64,000 nt of DNA from UBA1426 sp052034085 (lineage in GTDB: Bacteria; Bacillota; Clostridia; Peptostreptococcales; Anaerovoracaceae). Under the pieces are notes generated by a model that made no database searches, was not told the DNA's origin, and saw nothing but the letters and a program-made list of their open reading frames with translations. Within the stretch, counting starts at the first letter, position 1, and every line of letters begins with the position of its first letter. The DNA is taken from positions 1 to 64,000 of the forward strand of contig JBPOJA010000003.1 of NCBI GenBank assembly GCA_052034085.1, given 5' to 3'. The translations under genes were made by a program, and so were the position numbers. Positions 53,342-61,556 of the stretch are shown here, one piece after another.

Positions 53342-54584
53342 TCAGCACATATTTCAGATTTGCAAATCTGGGAATGCCGTTTTCCAGGGGACCCCTGTTT
53401 TCACCCCGAATCAAGGGAAGTGCATAATCAATAAATGGACTTAATATGCCATTACCCTCCTCATTGATCCATTCTCTAGGAACTTTTTTCTCCTCATTGG
53501 CTACGGCATCAAGATCAGCAAGACCGGTTTCACATACATATTTGTCGCCTTCTTTTCTCACGAAGCTGACCATTTTATCTGTAATACCGCTGTGGGCTGC
53601 CTCAAAGGCAGCTTTTCCGGCCATATATGCTTCCTCCACATCTGTTGCCGATGCAAGGTGTGCAGCACAGCGCTGCAGAAGGCTGAGCTCAATACCTCTT
53701 ACTTTGGCGCCTAAATTTTTATTGGCAAATTCGGCAAGCCCCGGAGCAAGCCCTCCCATTCTGGCGTGGCCGAAGGAATCTCTTTGAAGGGGACCCTCTG
53801 AGAAGAGTTCGGAAACGAACTTTCCGTTTTCATCTTTTACACCTTCGGATACTGCCACCAGCGCATCACCTTTTTCCCTGTATACTTTTTCAACATCTGC
53901 CACAAATTTGTCCATACTGAAGGGAAGCTCAGGTAAGTATACAAGATCGGGCCCGTCCTTGGGGTTGTTGAGTCCGGACAGTACTGAAGCGGCCGTCAGC
54001 CAGCCGGCATTTCTTCCCATGACCTCTATGATGGTTATGGAACCTGTATCGTATACTTTTGCATCCCTGTTGACCTCCATGAAAGTGGTGGCTACATATT
54101 TGGCTGCACTTCCGAAACCGGGGCAATGGTCTGTGTGAGCCAGGTCATTGTCTATGGTTTTGGGTATTCCCATGACCCTGCATTCATAACCGTGATTCAG
54201 CAGGAAGCTGCTAATTTTACTGCAGGTGTCCATGGAGTCGTTTCCGCCATTGTAGAAAAAGTATCTGATATCATATTTTTTGAAAATTTCCAGGATTCTC
54301 AAATAGTCCGTTTCATCCTTATCAGGACTGGCCAGCTTATATCTGCAGGTGCCCAGTATTGAAGAAGGCGTGTAACGCAGAAGGCTGAGTTCCGCTCTGT
54401 CCTCTTTGCTTAAATCGTATATTTTATCGTCAAGTACACCTTTGATGCCATTGGCGGCACCATATACGGCGGTAACATCGGTGGATGCAAAGGCGGCTTC
54501 TATGCAGCCCAGGACACTGGAGTTGATAGCCGAAGTCGGCCCTCCTGACTGGCCTATTAAAACAGCTCCGTTAAGTGGTTTCAT
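53331..54584 (-). CDS. pfp: Pyrophosphate-dependent 6-phosphofructokinase
   Basis: A 417-residue phosphofructokinase. The phosphoryl-donor loop reads GGNDS and the next motif GIPKTIDND. An Asp at the second loop position and Lys before TIDND mark the pyrophosphate-using type rather than the ATP type, which has Gly in both places. The Asn in GGNDS replaces the usual Asp. The enzyme runs glycolysis or gluconeogenesis reversibly. AAGGAGG lies before the ATG. It ends 11 nt inside radA. Confidence 0.93.
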   Translation of the reverse strand: MKPLNGAVLIGQSGGPTSAINSSVLGCIEAAFASTDVTAVYGAANGIKGVLDDKIYDLSKEDRAELSLLRYTPSSILGTCRYKLASPDKDETDYLRILEIFKKYDIRYFFYNGGNDSMDTCSKISSFLLNHGYECRVMGIPKTIDNDLAHTDHCPGFGSAAKYVATTFMEVNRDAKVYDTGSITIIEVMGRNAGWLTAASVLSGLNNPKDGPDLVYLPELPFSMDKFVADVEKVYREKGDALVAVSEGVKDENGKFVSELFSEGPLQRDSFGHARMGGLAPGLAEFANKNLGAKVRGIELSLLQRCAAHLASATDVEEAYMAGKAAFEAAHSGITDKMVSFVRKEGDKYVCETGLADLDAVANEEKKVPREWINEEGNGILSPFIDYALPLIRGENRGPLENGIPRFANLKYVLTNP

Positions 54585-54623
54585 TTGTATCCTCCTTAAT
54601 TAAATTATTGGTTATCAGTGAAT

Positions 54624-54652
54624 AGAATAGCATTTTTTCAGGCAAATAACAA
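54624..54652 (-). promoter_or_regulatory. pfp promoter candidate
   Basis: On the minus strand TTGTTA (54647-54652), 17 nt, TATTCT (54624-54629), about 40 nt before the pfp start. Confidence 0.5.
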
Positions 54653-54719
54653 GTTTGAATGGAACATAATAAATATTTGACACTAATATTTTCTTGTGAT
54701 AAACTGATTTTTTGCTTCC

Positions 54720-54748
54720 TTGACATAAGCCCTGAAAGTGTTTATAAT
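54720..54748 (+). promoter_or_regulatory. Perfect consensus sigma-A promoter of carD
   Basis: TTGACA (54720-54725), 17 nt, TATAAT (54743-54748): both hexamers and the spacer match the consensus exactly. Start is expected near 54755, giving a leader of about 16 nt that holds the AGGGGG ribosome site. Confidence 0.9.
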
Positions 54749-54770
54749 GCAATGTATAGGGGGCTTGAGG

Positions 54771-55244
54771 ATGTTTAAGATTGGTGACAAAATTGTATAT
54801 CCAATGCATGGTGCGGGCATCATAGAAAAGATTGAGGAGAAGAAGATTCTCGGCCAGACCAGAGAATACTATATCCTAAATGTTCCCTGCGGCGATATGA
54901 AGGTGATGATTCCTGTTGATGGTTCCGGTGAAATCGGGGTAAGGCCCATTGTTGACCGGTCCAGGCTGCCGGAGATTTTTGAATTGCTGGCGGCTGAATC
55001 TACGGAGATGTCCGCTAATTGGAACAGGAGATACAGAGAGAATATGGAGCTCCTCAAAACCGGTGATATCGGGAAGGTGGCGGAAGTTGTAAGGAACCTG
55101 ATCAGGACTGACAGGATCAAGAAACTTTCGACAGGTGAAAAAAAGATGCTGACCAATGCCAAGCAGATATTGATAAGTGAAATGATTTTGGCCGGACAGA
55201 TGACTTTTGAGGAAGCAGAGCAGCACATAGAGGAAATCGTCTAG
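54771..55244 (+). CDS. carD: CarD/CdnL-family transcription factor
   Basis: A 157-residue factor that binds the RNA polymerase beta subunit. The N-terminal Tudor-like domain (FKIGDKIVYPMHGAGIIEKI) is followed by a helical DNA-contacting domain. CarD-family proteins stabilise open complexes at rRNA and other promoters. Start is ATG 54771, 7 nt after AGGGGG; TTG 54738 is upstream of the predicted start site. It has a perfect consensus promoter and its own terminator, so it is a strongly expressed single gene. Confidence 0.93.
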   Translation: MFKIGDKIVYPMHGAGIIEKIEEKKILGQTREYYILNVPCGDMKVMIPVDGSGEIGVRPIVDRSRLPEIFELLAAESTEMSANWNRRYRENMELLKTGDIGKVAEVVRNLIRTDRIKKLSTGEKKMLTNAKQILISEMILAGQMTFEEAEQHIEEIV

Positions 55245-55264
55245 GCGGCCAGCCGCCGTTTTTG
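55244..55264 (+). terminator. Terminator of carD, overlapping the stop codon
   Basis: GGCGG (55244-55248) pairs with CCGCC (55253-55257) across a CCAG loop, followed by GTTTTTG. The stem begins with the last base of the carD stop codon. Confidence 0.7.
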
Positions 55265-55333
55265 CAAGCCTTAAGTTGCAAAATAATACCAGAACATATA
55301 TCATCATATATTATGACAATAATATGATGATAT
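55261..55333. promoter_or_regulatory. Two dyads and a promoter candidate before the PIN/TRAM gene
   Basis: TTTGCAA-N8-TTGCAAA (55261-55282) is a 7-bp inverted repeat. Further on, ATATCATCATAT (55298-55309) pairs perfectly with ATATGATGATAT (55322-55333). TTGCAA (55276-55281) and TATCAT (55299-55304), 17 nt apart, could be the -35 and -10, so one dyad would cover the -35 and the other the -10 and start site. That would suit a repressor-controlled promoter; the second dyad, followed by TTTATT, could also be a weak terminator. Confidence 0.4.
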
Positions 55334-55361
55334 TTTATTCGAAGGAGGATTCTTTCAACTA

Positions 55362-56465
55362 ATGATAAAAAAGCTTCTAAAAGCTATATTTGTAATATGC
55401 GGAGGTTTGCTGGGATATGGTATTTCCCTGCTTCTCAGGGATCTTACCCTTGTGACGAATCTTGGCGAAACCCTGATGTTTACCGAAAAACAAAAAATTG
55501 TATTCAGTATATTATGCTCTTTAACAACCGCACTTATTTTTTCTTTATTAGCGCCGGTACTGGGTAAACAGGGTCAGAAAGTAGCCAAAGATATTGAACT
55601 GGACCTGCAGAAAATCCCTTCAGCTGAAATCATTCCCGGAACTTTCGGCCTGGTTATCGGTGTTTTTCTTGCATTTTTAATAAGCCAGCTGTACCAGACT
55701 CTTCAAATCCCATATATAGCTACCGTGCTTTCCGTTTTGACCTACCTGTTGCTTGGCTATATAGGGATTTTTGTGGCTACAAGGCGAGGTAAAGATGTTT
55801 TTTCAGTCATTATCTCTTCGCGAAAAGCTGCGATTTCAAAAGGGAAAAGCAAAGGTGATGCAGTGCCAAAAATTCTCGATACCAGTGTGATTATCGATGG
55901 CAGAATTTCCGATATAATGAAAACAGGCTTTGTGGAGGGAGAAATTGTCATACCGGAATTTGTTCTGGTTGAACTTAGACATATCGCTGACTCCTCGGAC
56001 AACCTCAAGAGGAACAGAGGCAGAAGAGGCCTGGATGTGCTCAATAAAATCCAGATGGATTATGGCATTGAAATATACAATACGACAGGAGATAAATCCA
56101 TCGAAGAAATACCGGAAGTTGATGTGAAACTGCTTAAGCTGGCCCAGAATCTTGGGGGCAAAGTAATGACTAACGACTATAATCTTAATAAGGTGGCTGT
56201 CATCAAAGGTGTGGAGGTACTCAACATAAATGAGCTTGCCAATATGCTCAAGCCCGTTGTGCTCCCCGGAGAGGAAATGGAGCTGTTCCTTGTAAAAGAA
56301 GGCAAGGAAGAAGACCAGGCTGTGGCCTATCTTGATGACGGCACAATGATAGTTGTGGAAGAAGGCAAAAAATATATAGGACAAAGTGTTTCAGTGACTG
56401 TAACCAGCGTCCTGCAGACTGCCGCCGGCAGAATGATTTTCGGCAAACCTAAAAAAGGAAGATAG
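55362..56465 (+). CDS. yacL: PIN and TRAM domain membrane protein (YacL-like)
   Basis: A 367-residue protein. Four N-terminal membrane helices are followed by a PIN nuclease-like domain (DTSVIIDGRISDI, PEFVLVELRHIADS, MTNDYNLNKVA with the acidic cluster) and a C-terminal TRAM domain (SVTVTSVLQTAAGRMIFGK). The cellular role is not established; a membrane-bound RNase is suggested by the domains. GAAGGAGG precedes the ATG. carD, this gene and ispD/ispF in order is a conserved Firmicute neighbourhood. Confidence 0.9.
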   Translation: MIKKLLKAIFVICGGLLGYGISLLLRDLTLVTNLGETLMFTEKQKIVFSILCSLTTALIFSLLAPVLGKQGQKVAKDIELDLQKIPSAEIIPGTFGLVIGVFLAFLISQLYQTLQIPYIATVLSVLTYLLLGYIGIFVATRRGKDVFSVIISSRKAAISKGKSKGDAVPKILDTSVIIDGRISDIMKTGFVEGEIVIPEFVLVELRHIADSSDNLKRNRGRRGLDVLNKIQMDYGIEIYNTTGDKSIEEIPEVDVKLLKLAQNLGGKVMTNDYNLNKVAVIKGVEVLNINELANMLKPVVLPGEEMELFLVKEGKEEDQAVAYLDDGTMIVVEEGKKYIGQSVSVTVTSVLQTAAGRMIFGKPKKGR

Positions 56466-56467
56466 TC

Positions 56468-57640
56468 ATGTACCAGAGCAAAAGAATTACGGCCCTGGTA
56501 ACTGCTGCTGGTTCCGGCCTCAGAATGGGGGGAGAGGTACCAAAGCAGTTTTTAGATTTTCAGGGCGAGATGATTCTGAAAAAGACCTTGAAAGCTTTCA
56601 GTGAAAACGGCTATATTGATGAGATATACCTTATCTGCAGAAAAGAAGATATGGATTTTTGTGCTGAAAAATTCGGCGCAGGACCTGTTTTTCCCAAGCT
56701 TAGAGCGATAGTATCCGGAGGGAAGGAAAGGCAGGATTCAGTCTTTAACGGGCTTAAGGTCATCAGGGCACAGGGAAAAACCGATTATGTCCTGATTCAT
56801 GACGGTGTGAGACCATTTGTCAGTCAGGAAGAAATTGATGATCTGATTAAAAGGGTTTACCTTGTGAATGCCGCTTCTTTAGGGGTGGCGCCCAAAGATT
56901 CTCCCGCAAGAGTAAAAGACGGTTTAATAACAGAAAACCTGGACAGAAACAGTTTTTATCTTCTGCATACGCCTCAGGCTTTCCGGTTGGATTTAATATA
57001 TGGAGCTCATGCGAAAGCCAGGGAGGAAGGCTTCACGGGGACTGATGACACTGTTCTGGCAAGAAGAGCCGGTTTTGATGTTTCTCTTGTACTTGGCAGA
57101 TATGAAAATATTAAAATTACCACCAGGGATGACCTGTTTGAGGAAGGCAGACAAAAGAGAGGCAGAGTCAGGGTGGGACATGGCTTTGATGTACACTCAC
57201 TGGTTACCGGACGTCAGTTGATATTGGGAGGAAGGGAAATTCCCTATGAAAAAGGGCTTTTGGGGCATTCAGATGCCGATGTGCTCACCCATGCTGTAAT
57301 GGATGCAATTCTTGGAGGGGCAGGACTGGGAGATATCGGAGTCCATTTCCCCGACAATAGCGAGGAATACAGAGGAATTTCCAGCATAAAACTGCTGGAG
57401 AAAACAAAAGATCTCGTTGAGAGAGAAGGTTATGAAGTCGTATCTGTCGATGGGGTGGTGGTGGCCCAGAAGCCGAAGATTTCACCTTACTACCCTGAAA
57501 TTAGGGAGAATATTGCCAAAGCTTTGAATATAGCTGTTGATCAGGTAAATGTAAAAGGAACCACAACTGAAAAGCTGGGTTTCATCGGCAGGGGAGAAGG
57601 TATGGCAGCTCTGGCCCTGGCAACTTTATATAAAAAATAA
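56468..57640 (+). CDS. ispDF: Bifunctional IspD-IspF enzyme of the MEP isoprenoid pathway
   Basis: A 390-residue fusion. Residues 1-230 are IspD, which makes CDP-methylerythritol: VTAAGSGLRMGGEVPKQFL with the catalytic Arg/Lys (R19, K26) and HDGVRPFV. Residues 232-390 are IspF, which makes methylerythritol cyclodiphosphate: the metal ligands in GHGFDVHSL and the HSDADVLTHA segment, plus GTTTEKLGFIGRGEG. Both active sites look intact. Fusions are well known in alpha- and epsilon-proteobacteria; Firmicutes usually keep two adjacent genes. It starts 2 nt after yacL. Confidence 0.95.
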   Translation: MYQSKRITALVTAAGSGLRMGGEVPKQFLDFQGEMILKKTLKAFSENGYIDEIYLICRKEDMDFCAEKFGAGPVFPKLRAIVSGGKERQDSVFNGLKVIRAQGKTDYVLIHDGVRPFVSQEEIDDLIKRVYLVNAASLGVAPKDSPARVKDGLITENLDRNSFYLLHTPQAFRLDLIYGAHAKAREEGFTGTDDTVLARRAGFDVSLVLGRYENIKITTRDDLFEEGRQKRGRVRVGHGFDVHSLVTGRQLILGGREIPYEKGLLGHSDADVLTHAVMDAILGGAGLGDIGVHFPDNSEEYRGISSIKLLEKTKDLVEREGYEVVSVDGVVVAQKPKISPYYPEIRENIAKALNIAVDQVNVKGTTTEKLGFIGRGEGMAALALATLYKK

Positions 57641-57683
57641 TAGCAGTAAATAATAACCATTGTAAATGGGAGGAAAAGCATAT

Positions 57684-59414
57684 ATGAGAATGACACAACT
57701 GTTCATGAGAACTTTGAGGGAGGTGCCGGCTGAGGCAGAGATTCCAAGCCATATCTGGCTTCTGCGGGCCGGTATGATCAGGAAGCTGGTTTCAGGCATT
57801 TACGGTTTCATGCCTCTTGGAAAAAGAAGCCTGGCGAAAATTGAAAAAATTATCAGGGAAGAGATGGAGAAAAGGGGCTCGCAGGAAATCCTCATGTCAG
57901 CAATTCAGCCGGCGGAACTTTGGCAGGAGTCGGGCAGATGGTATGCCTATGGGCCGGAAATGTGGAGACTTAAGGACAGACATAACAGGGATTTCTGCCT
58001 GGGTCCTACTCATGAGGAAGTTTTTACCGATATAGTCCGCAATGATGTTGATTCATACAGACAGCTGCCCCTGAATTTATACCAGGTGCAGACGAAGTAC
58101 AGGGATGAGCAAAGACCCAGGTTCGGCCTCATGAGAAGCCGTGAATTCATCATGAAGGATGCCTATTCCTTTGACCGGGATGAAGAGGGTTTGGATGTAA
58201 GCTATAAATCCATGTACGAGGCCTATGAGGATATATTTAACAGGTGCGGGCTGACTTACCGTGCCGTCGAGGCGGATACCGGTGCTATAGGAGGAAGTGA
58301 TTCCCACGAGTTCTGTGCCATATCGGAATTTGGTGAAAGTGAAATAGCCTATTGTGACAACTGCAGTATGTCAGCAACTGTGGAGCGGGCTGCCTGTGTC
58401 GATGACCCGGAGGATGATGCGCCGGAAAAAAATCCTGAAGACGTATACACACCTGATACAAAAACCATAGCAGAGGTTGCTGCCTATCTGGGCCTGTCTG
58501 AAAAACAGACCCTTAAAGCCCTGCTGTTTGAGGCAGATGGGCTGGAGCATAAGTATGTGGCGGCCTTTGTAAGAGGGGACAGGGATTTAAATATGACCAA
58601 GCTTGTCAACGCACTTGGCATACCGGAGCATGCCATAGCCTTTGCCGATGAGGACGCTATGGGTGAAGTTACGGGTTCAGTTGGCGGATTTACGGGACCG
58701 GTGGGTTTGCGCAACTGCATAGTGGTCATAGACAGTGAACTGCCAAAGATGAAAAATCTTTGCGGCGGAGCCAACAGGGAGAATTATCACACTGTAAATC
58801 TGAACTTCGGCAGGGATTATACGGGGGATATAGTGACGGATATTAAGCTTATTAAGGAGGGATATCCCTGCCCGGTTTGCAGCGGCAAAATAAAAATTAC
58901 CAGAGGCATAGAGGTGGGCCAGGTTTTTAAGCTGGGTACAAAATACAGTCAGGCTATGGGGGCAACCTATAAAGATGAAAACATGCAGGAACATGTTATA
59001 CACATGGGCTGTTACGGCATCGGTGTGTCCAGGACCCTGGCAGCTATAGTTGAGCAATATCACGATGAAGACGGCATAATCTGGCCTCTATCCGTTGCCC
59101 CATACCACGTAATCGTAACTGTGGTTAATATGGACGATCTGGCACAGAAGGAAACGGGAGAGAAGATTTACAATGAATTGCTGAAGGCGGGGGTGCAGGT
59201 CCTTCTGGACGACAGAAATGAAAGGCCGGGAGTGAAATTTAAGGATGCGGACGTGATAGGCATACCTCTTAGGATAACTGTAGGCAAAAAAGCAGCAGAG
59301 GGTATTGTTGAATATAAACTGCGCAAAGAGAAGGAAAAAACAGAGAAAACTGTTGAAGATGCCATCAAAGAGGCTCTTATATTGACAGAGGGATACAGGA
59401 ACGATTTGTACTGA
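57684..59414 (+). CDS. proS: Prolyl-tRNA synthetase, bacterial type with editing insertion
   Basis: A 576-residue class IIa synthetase. Motif 1 region AGMIRKLVSGIYGFMPLGKR, TXE motif LGPTHEEV, motif 2 KYRDEQRPRFGLMRSREF, an editing (INS) domain at about 220-380 related to YbaK, motif 3 GIGVSRTLAAI, then an anticodon-binding domain. Start is ATG 57684, 10 nt after GGGAGG; ATG 57666 precedes that site. The chrA gene starts in its stop codon (TGATG). Confidence 0.97.
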   Translation: MRMTQLFMRTLREVPAEAEIPSHIWLLRAGMIRKLVSGIYGFMPLGKRSLAKIEKIIREEMEKRGSQEILMSAIQPAELWQESGRWYAYGPEMWRLKDRHNRDFCLGPTHEEVFTDIVRNDVDSYRQLPLNLYQVQTKYRDEQRPRFGLMRSREFIMKDAYSFDRDEEGLDVSYKSMYEAYEDIFNRCGLTYRAVEADTGAIGGSDSHEFCAISEFGESEIAYCDNCSMSATVERAACVDDPEDDAPEKNPEDVYTPDTKTIAEVAAYLGLSEKQTLKALLFEADGLEHKYVAAFVRGDRDLNMTKLVNALGIPEHAIAFADEDAMGEVTGSVGGFTGPVGLRNCIVVIDSELPKMKNLCGGANRENYHTVNLNFGRDYTGDIVTDIKLIKEGYPCPVCSGKIKITRGIEVGQVFKLGTKYSQAMGATYKDENMQEHVIHMGCYGIGVSRTLAAIVEQYHDEDGIIWPLSVAPYHVIVTVVNMDDLAQKETGEKIYNELLKAGVQVLLDDRNERPGVKFKDADVIGIPLRITVGKKAAEGIVEYKLRKEKEKTEKTVEDAIKEALILTEGYRNDLY

Positions 59415-59965
59415 TGAAGGATATTTGGAAGCTATTTTATACTTTTTTTAAGATCGGATCTTTTACATTCGGCGGCGGGTACGCTATGATTCCGGCTATC
59501 CGGAGAGAAACCGTTCATAAAAGGGCCTGGATAGATGAGGAGGGATTGGCGGACTGCATGGCGGTAAGCCAGTCTCTGCCGGGCGCATTTGCGGTGAATG
59601 TCTCTATCTTCATTGGAAAAAGAGTTAAAGGGCTGGCAGGAGCACTCTCTGCAAGCCTGGGCCTGATTTTGCCAGCCTATCTTTCCATTCTGCTCATATT
59701 AATCGTGCTGGGAAGCATAGAAGGAACAAATCCATATATTTACGGAGCTTTTGAAGGAATTAAGGCCGCATCGGTTGCCTTGATTCTGGCTACAACTATT
59801 CAAATAGCTGCAAATGTGATGAAGACTGTGTATGCAAAAATAGCAGCCTTGCTGTCTTTTGTGGCTATTGTGTTTTTTTCACTAAATGCAATGTATGCAA
59901 TATTGGCGGGAGGCCTGGCAGGGTATCTGATTTATAAGCTTGAGGCGAGAAAGGGCAAAAGATGA
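59414..59965 (+). CDS. ChrA-family transporter, first half-protein
   Basis: A 183-residue membrane protein of the short-chain chromate transporter (CHR) family, with the signature SFTFGGGYAMIPAIRRE near the N-terminus, SQSLPGAFAVN and about five or six hydrophobic helices. It overlaps proS by 1 nt and the next gene by 4 nt. Two short CHR proteins together equal one long ChrA. Chromate export is the textbook role, but in anaerobes the natural substrate is unknown. Confidence 0.9.
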   Translation: MKDIWKLFYTFFKIGSFTFGGGYAMIPAIRRETVHKRAWIDEEGLADCMAVSQSLPGAFAVNVSIFIGKRVKGLAGALSASLGLILPAYLSILLILIVLGSIEGTNPYIYGAFEGIKAASVALILATTIQIAANVMKTVYAKIAALLSFVAIVFFSLNAMYAILAGGLAGYLIYKLEARKGKR

Positions 59966-60495
59966 TTTATTTACAATTATTTGCTCTTTTTTTAAGAATA
60001 GGCTTTTTCAGCTTCGGAGGGGGATATGCCATGTTGCCCCTTATATACCAGGGAGCTCATGATATGGTTGGTATGTCGCCTGATGAGTTTTCAAGGCTGG
60101 TGGCAATATCCCAGGTTACGCCGGGTCCCGTTTCCATTAATGCGGCAACCTATGTGGGCTATCAGGTAGCGGGCGTGCCTGGTGCCACACTGGCTACAGT
60201 GGGAGTTGCTCTTCCATCGCTGATACTGGTGCTTATCGTAGTGGCTTTTTTAAACAAGTTTATGGAAAGCCAGGCTCTGACCGCAGTGCTTAAAGGAATC
60301 AGACCGGTTACCATAGGCCTGCTGGGTTCTGCCGTGGTTTTTCTGGCTCAGGGCAGCCTTTTCCATGGCTGGGAAATTAACTTTCCGGCTATAGGATTTT
60401 TCCTGGTTGTTTTTGCAGTTTTCTGGAGATTTAAGACAGATCCGATATTGTTGACAATAATATCCGGCGCAGTGGGCGCAATAATAATAAGGTAA
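59962..60495 (+). CDS. ChrA-family transporter, second half-protein
   Basis: A 177-residue membrane protein, partner of the preceding gene in an ATGA overlap. It repeats the family motif as FFSFGGGYAMLPLIYQ and adds SQVTPGPVSINAATYVGYQVAG. The two would assemble as a heterodimer, as shown for other paired short CHR proteins. Confidence 0.9.
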   Translation: MIYLQLFALFLRIGFFSFGGGYAMLPLIYQGAHDMVGMSPDEFSRLVAISQVTPGPVSINAATYVGYQVAGVPGATLATVGVALPSLILVLIVVAFLNKFMESQALTAVLKGIRPVTIGLLGSAVVFLAQGSLFHGWEINFPAIGFFLVVFAVFWRFKTDPILLTIISGAVGAIIIR

Positions 60496-60506
60496 AGGGT
60501 GAAGAT

Positions 60507-60995
60507 ATGTGGGGTAAATGGACTGGCGGAGTAAGAGTAGCCGTTCTGGACAGGGAAGACAGGCTGCTTATGGTAAGTCAGATGCACGAAGGCAGAGAAA
60601 TATGGCTTCTTCCCGGAGGAGCAATTGAGCATGATGAAAACAGTGCCCAGGCCGGAGTCAGGGAGGTTCTGGAAGAAACCGGAATGTTAGTAGAAATACT
60701 TGACCTTTTATGGCATGTGGAGGAGGTTTCTGACAAAAGGGGGCAGAGATTTGTCAATTACTTTGCGGCGAAGTTGATTTCAGGTGATCTGGCTCTGGGT
60801 GAGGATCCCGAATTCAGTCGGGATGAGCAGGTATTAAGACAGGTTAGATTTGTCAGTCGTGAGGAAATGCAAAAGCTGCCAAATGTACATCCCCCCTTCC
60901 TTAAAGATGAAATATGGGATATACTTAAGGAGTATAATGAAAAAAATACAATCAGTCATAATGTGTTCAGAAAAAGGGAATATGTGAGAGTGTAG
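60507..60995 (+). CDS. Nudix hydrolase
   Basis: A 162-residue enzyme with a complete Nudix box: GGAIEHDENSAQAG then VREVLEETGM fits GX5EX7REUXEEXGU. The box coordinates metal for cleaving a nucleoside diphosphate linked to another group. The substrate is not predictable. It lies 11 nt after the ChrA pair, with GGGTGAAG before the ATG, and ahead of a cyclophilin gene. Confidence 0.93.
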   Translation: MWGKWTGGVRVAVLDREDRLLMVSQMHEGREIWLLPGGAIEHDENSAQAGVREVLEETGMLVEILDLLWHVEEVSDKRGQRFVNYFAAKLISGDLALGEDPEFSRDEQVLRQVRFVSREEMQKLPNVHPPFLKDEIWDILKEYNEKNTISHNVFRKREYVRV

Positions 60996-61015
60996 AAAAC
61001 ACCGGGGAGGGAAGA

Positions 61016-61501
61016 ATGTTATTTACCATAGAAATGGAAAATGGGGATATCATGAAGGGTGAATTGTATCCGGATATTGCTCCTGAAACAGTTGAAAATT
61101 TTGTAAAGCTCGTGAATGAAGGTTTTTATGACGGTCTCTGTTTTCACAGGGTTATCCCCGGCTTTATGATTCAGGGAGGCTGCCCCGAAGGAACGGGCAC
61201 AGGTGGTCCGGGCTATACGATAAAAGGCGAATTTAAGGCTAATGGTTTTGAAAACAACCTTGCCCATACCAGAGGCGTAATATCCATGGCCAGAGCCATG
61301 AATCCCAATTCAGCGGGTTCACAATTTTTCATCATGGTAGCCGATGCCCCCCATCTTGATGGACAGTACGCGGCATTCGGAAAAATCATTGAAGGCATGG
61401 ATGCAGCAGACCGAATCCTTAAAGTGCAAAGGGATTTCAGGGACAAACCGGCAGTACCGCAGGTTATGAAAAGGGTTATGATGTTGACACAAATGAAATA
61501 A
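61016..61501 (+). CDS. ppiB: Cyclophilin-type peptidyl-prolyl isomerase
   Basis: A 161-residue cytoplasmic prolyl isomerase. The catalytic Arg is in FHRVIPGFMIQGG, the active-site face continues with SAGSQFFIMVADAPHLDGQYAAFGK. There is no signal peptide. AGGGAAG precedes the ATG. The next gene starts 55 nt downstream, the gap holding a small ATGTT-GT-AACAT dyad. Confidence 0.97.
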   Translation: MLFTIEMENGDIMKGELYPDIAPETVENFVKLVNEGFYDGLCFHRVIPGFMIQGGCPEGTGTGGPGYTIKGEFKANGFENNLAHTRGVISMARAMNPNSAGSQFFIMVADAPHLDGQYAAFGKIIEGMDAADRILKVQRDFRDKPAVPQVMKRVMMLTQMK

Positions 61502-61556
61502 TGTTGTAACATGTTTCTGATATTCCTTAGTTGTACTCGGGAATAGAGAGGTAGGT

